Positions 5,478 to 7,803 of a stretch of DNA of 7,803 nucleotides are shown piece after piece. The notes under the pieces are model-generated. The model worked only from the letters and a program-made list of their open reading frames with translations, did no database searches and was not told the origin of the DNA. This DNA is from an uncultured Ruminococcus sp. GTDB taxonomy: Bacteria; Bacillota; Clostridia; Oscillospirales; Ruminococcaceae. The translations under genes were made by a program, and so were the position numbers. Positions within the stretch are counted from its first letter, which is position 1, and the number at the start of each line of letters is the position of its first letter. The stretch covers positions 1 to 7,803 of the forward strand of contig CAMWHN010000093.1 of assembly GCA_947174085.1 (NCBI GenBank), read 5' to 3'.

Positions 5478-6559
5478 GAATCATACAATTTTTGCCGACA
5501 TTGGCATTTGGTGACGCTGTCGGAAATGATACAATTGCATTACAAAAAGCAATGCAGGAATTAAATTATAATACTAGCATTTATGCGGAAGTTGTGGACC
5601 AGAGATTACCTAAAAATACAGCATCGGATTTATGCAATGGCATGCCGAAATTAGATAATTCAGATATAATTTTATATCACATGTCAACAGGTTCAAAATT
5701 AAATTATAGCTTAGAACAATATGCTTGTAAAAAAATAATGATTTATCATAATATTACACCACCGGAATTTTTTCATGGCTATAACGCCCAAGCAGAAGCG
5801 AATGCACAATATGGCTTAGATGGTTTACGGAATTTAAAAAACAAAATAGATTATTGTCTAGCCGATTCGGCATTTAATCAGCAAGATTTGCGAACAGCAG
5901 GGTTTACTTGTCCGATAGATATCAGACCAATTTTAATTCCGTTTGCAGATTATGAAAAAAAGCCAGATAATTTAATTATCAAAAAATATTCCCAAAATGA
6001 TTGGGTGAATATTATTTTTGTAGGACGAATCGCACCGAATAAAAAACATCAGGATATTATTAAAATATTTGCATTTTATAAAAAATATATTAATCCAAAA
6101 TCAAGATTAATTTTCGTTGGAAATGCTGGAGGCATGGAAAAATATTATGATAGATTAATAAAATATGTCGAGGCTCTGGAGCTGAACGATGTGATATTTA
6201 CAGGGCATATTAAATTTTCAGAAATATTAGCGTATTATCATATTGCGGATATATTTTTGTGTATGAGTGAACATGAGGGCTTTTGTGTGCCTTTAGTAGA
6301 AGCTATGTATTTTAATGTTCCGGTAATTGCGTATCAAAGTTGTGCGATTCCGTGGACAATGGGCAAAAGCGGATTAGTAGTAGATTCTAAAAATCCGGCG
6401 GAAATTAGTTTATTAATAGATAAAATTATAAAAAATAAAGAGTTAAGAAATAAAATTATAGAAAATCAGCAGGAACGGCTGAAAGATTTTCAATATGAGA
6501 AAATTAAAAAAATATTCGCCGGACAGCTTGAAAAATTTATCACAGGAGAATTATCATGA
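5474..6559 (+). CDS. Glycosyltransferase, GT4 family (GT-B fold)
   Basis: This is a retaining glycosyltransferase likely to add sugars from a nucleotide-sugar donor to the growing glycan at the inner membrane face. It has 361 residues. The N-terminal acceptor domain carries FLPTLAFGDAVGNDT (6-20), which takes the place of the more usual GG loop, and YHN with H92 in the position of the family's catalytic/donor-contacting histidine. The C-terminal donor domain carries IFVGRIAPNKKHQD (181-194, with R185 and K190 as likely phosphate contacts) and the EX7E motif E268-GFCVPLV-E276. It starts in an ATGA overlap with the preceding stop. GGAG at 5461-5464 lies 9 nt upstream, separated by an A7 run. 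There is no signal peptide or membrane span. Donor and linkage cannot be inferred, and mannose, rhamnose or galactose are all possible for this family. Confidence 0.9.
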   Translation: MRIIQFLPTLAFGDAVGNDTIALQKAMQELNYNTSIYAEVVDQRLPKNTASDLCNGMPKLDNSDIILYHMSTGSKLNYSLEQYACKKIMIYHNITPPEFFHGYNAQAEANAQYGLDGLRNLKNKIDYCLADSAFNQQDLRTAGFTCPIDIRPILIPFADYEKKPDNLIIKKYSQNDWVNIIFVGRIAPNKKHQDIIKIFAFYKKYINPKSRLIFVGNAGGMEKYYDRLIKYVEALELNDVIFTGHIKFSEILAYYHIADIFLCMSEHEGFCVPLVEAMYFNVPVIAYQSCAIPWTMGKSGLVVDSKNPAEISLLIDKIIKNKELRNKIIENQQERLKDFQYEKIKKIFAGQLEKFITGELS

Positions 6560-7752
6560 AGAAAATTGCATTTGTGATTCCATGGTATGCAGAAAAAATT
6601 CCCGGAGGTGCAGAAATGGAAACCCGAGAAGTAACAAAGCATTTGCACCAAGCAGGCATGGAAGTAGAAATTTTAACAACTTGTGTGAAAGAATTTGTCA
6701 GCGATTGGAATGAAGATTATTATCCCGAGGGAGTGGAAATCATTCAAGAAATTCCAGTCAGAAGATTCAAAGTCCGAAAGCGTAATACAAAAGCTTTTGA
6801 TGAAATTAATTTAAAATTAATGAATCGCATTCAGCCAACAGAGCAGGAAGAAAAAATTTTTATACAAGAAATGATAAATAGTCCTGATTTATATAATTAT
6901 ATTGCAGAAAATCAAGATAATTACACAGCGTTTGTTTATATTCCCTATATGTTCGGAACGACTTATTATGGCATAAAAGCTTGTCCACAAAAAGCTGTTA
7001 TGATACCGTGTTTTCATGACGAAGCGTATTTATATATGAAAATTTATCGTGAATTATATTCCCAAGTTGCCGGCATGATTTTTAATGCAAAGCCAGAACT
7101 TGAATTAACACAGAAAGTATATAATACCAGCAAAATTGAAAAAATCGTCATGGGCATTGGCATGGATATCAATTTAAAATCTTATCCGGAAGAATTTAGA
7201 AAAAAATTTAAGATTCAAGAAAAATTTATATTATATGCCGGTCGCAAAGATTTAGGAAAAAATGTGCATATATTAATTAAATATTTTGAGCAGTTTAAAA
7301 AGCGCAATCCGTCAGATTTAAAATTAATTCTAATTGGTGGCGGAGAAATTGCTATTCCGGCAAGTAGTAAACAAGATATTATAGATTTAGGTTTTGTGGA
7401 TATACAAGATAAATATAATGCTTATGGTGCAGCAGAATTATTATGCCAACCGTCTAAAAATGAAAGTTTTTCACTTGTGATTATGGAGAGTTGGCTTTGT
7501 AAAAGACCTGTTTTAGTGCATGAAAAATGTGAAGTGACAAAAAATTTCGCAAGAGAATCTTCAGGAGGATTATATTTTGATAATTATTTTGAATTTGAGG
7601 GTTGCTTAAATTATTTATTACAGAATCAAGAAATTGCGAATCAAATGGGTTTGAATGGGCGAGATTATGTGAAAAAAAATTTTGACTGGAATGTGATTAC
7701 AGAAAAATACAGACAGTTTTTTGAAAAATTAGAACAAAAGCAAGCAACTTGA
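6556..7752 (+). CDS. Glycosyltransferase, GT4 family (GT-B fold), second in cluster
   Basis: This is a second cytoplasmic-face glycosyltransferase of 398 residues, clearly different from the first. Its N-terminal domain begins KKIAFVIPWYAEKIPGGAEME, with the classic PGGAE donor/acceptor loop (16-20). The C-terminal Glycos_transf_1-type domain has ILYAGRKDLGKN (225-236, with R230 and K235 as likely phosphate-binding residues), LILIGGGE (257-264), a QPSKNESFSLVIMES segment holding EX7E (E303 and E311), and a C-terminal FDWNVITEKYRQFF helix typical of the fold. It starts in an ATGA overlap with the preceding gene, with AGGAG at 6544-6548, 7 nt upstream. Two different GT4 enzymes plus a methyltransferase imply at least two linkages, unless one enzyme primes and the other polymerises. 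The sugar donors are unknown. Confidence 0.91.
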   Translation: MKKIAFVIPWYAEKIPGGAEMETREVTKHLHQAGMEVEILTTCVKEFVSDWNEDYYPEGVEIIQEIPVRRFKVRKRNTKAFDEINLKLMNRIQPTEQEEKIFIQEMINSPDLYNYIAENQDNYTAFVYIPYMFGTTYYGIKACPQKAVMIPCFHDEAYLYMKIYRELYSQVAGMIFNAKPELELTQKVYNTSKIEKIVMGIGMDINLKSYPEEFRKKFKIQEKFILYAGRKDLGKNVHILIKYFEQFKKRNPSDLKLILIGGGEIAIPASSKQDIIDLGFVDIQDKYNAYGAAELLCQPSKNESFSLVIMESWLCKRPVLVHEKCEVTKNFARESSGGLYFDNYFEFEGCLNYLLQNQEIANQMGLNGRDYVKKNFDWNVITEKYRQFFEKLEQKQAT

Positions 7753-7763
7753 AAGGATTTGAC

Positions 7764-7803
7764 ATGAATAGTTTTTTAATTCTGACAATTGCAAGTGTAA
7801 TAT
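7764..7803 (+). CDS. Start of a further operon gene, cut by the window edge
   Basis: AAAGGA at 7752-7757 overlaps the previous stop and sits 6 nt before ATG 7764. Thirteen codons are visible, giving MNSFLILTIASVI, with no stop before the edge. The hydrophobic N-terminus could be a first membrane span or the first beta strand of a cytoplasmic enzyme, so the product cannot be named. Its 11-nt spacing from the second glycosyltransferase gene indicates that it belongs to the same operon. Confidence 0.7.
   Translation, partial: MNSFLILTIASVI

Noticed and set aside
6495..6713. 72-codon + strand frame across the junction of the two glycosyltransferases
   Set aside because: It is an out-of-frame overlap with both GT4 genes. 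The ATGA junction and the ribosome site at 6544-6548 explain the region.
1..7803. CRISPR arrays, insertion sequences, tRNA/rRNA genes, riboswitches
   Set aside because: No regularly spaced repeats, transposase motifs, cloverleaf sequences or long structured leaders were found on reading the window. The only intergenic spaces are 1-130 and 1580-1805.

Overview
The DNA is strongly AT-rich. It has textbook vegetative promoters, strong GGAGG-type ribosome binding sites, frequent TTG and GTG starts, and tightly packed genes all on the + strand. Together these suggest a low-GC Bacillota bacterium, most likely a gut-type Clostridia (Ruminococcus or Oscillospiraceae-like). The genus is an inference from style and is not demonstrated.

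Two transcription units are visible. The first (about 66-1648) is a single gene, glgA (glycogen/starch synthase). It has its own TTGACT-N17-TATAAT promoter, a strong Shine-Dalgarno site, a TTG start, and a 17-bp hairpin terminator that is symmetric enough to work on either strand. The second (from 1742 past the right edge) is an operon with another TTGACT-N17-TATAAT promoter. Its order is: ABC-2 polysaccharide export permease (Wzm type), ABC ATPase with a C-terminal Wzt-like carbohydrate-recognition domain, FkbM-family methyltransferase with an N-terminal coiled coil, a 173-residue coiled-coil protein with no catalytic domain, two GT4 (GT-B fold) glycosyltransferases, and the first 13 codons of a further gene with a hydrophobic N-terminus. 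Gaps are at most 11 nt, and three junctions overlap (11, 4 and 4 bp), which implies translational coupling.

The operon reads as an ABC-transporter-dependent surface polysaccharide locus. The two GT4 enzymes would extend a glycan on the cytoplasmic membrane face, the FkbM enzyme would O-methylate it, and Wzm/Wzt would export it. The opening order (permease, extended ATPase, coiled-coil methyltransferase, then glycosyltransferases) resembles the Escherichia coli O8/O9a logic. There, WbdD caps the chain end, its coiled coil helps set chain length, and the Wzt C-terminal domain recognises the cap. Here the coiled coil is N-terminal to the methyltransferase, and a second coiled-coil protein is encoded immediately downstream. 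Its N-terminal and central motifs resemble, from memory, a module usually fused to glycosyltransferases or methyltransferases. This pair is the most interesting part of the window. The functional analogy is a hypothesis; the individual families are well supported.
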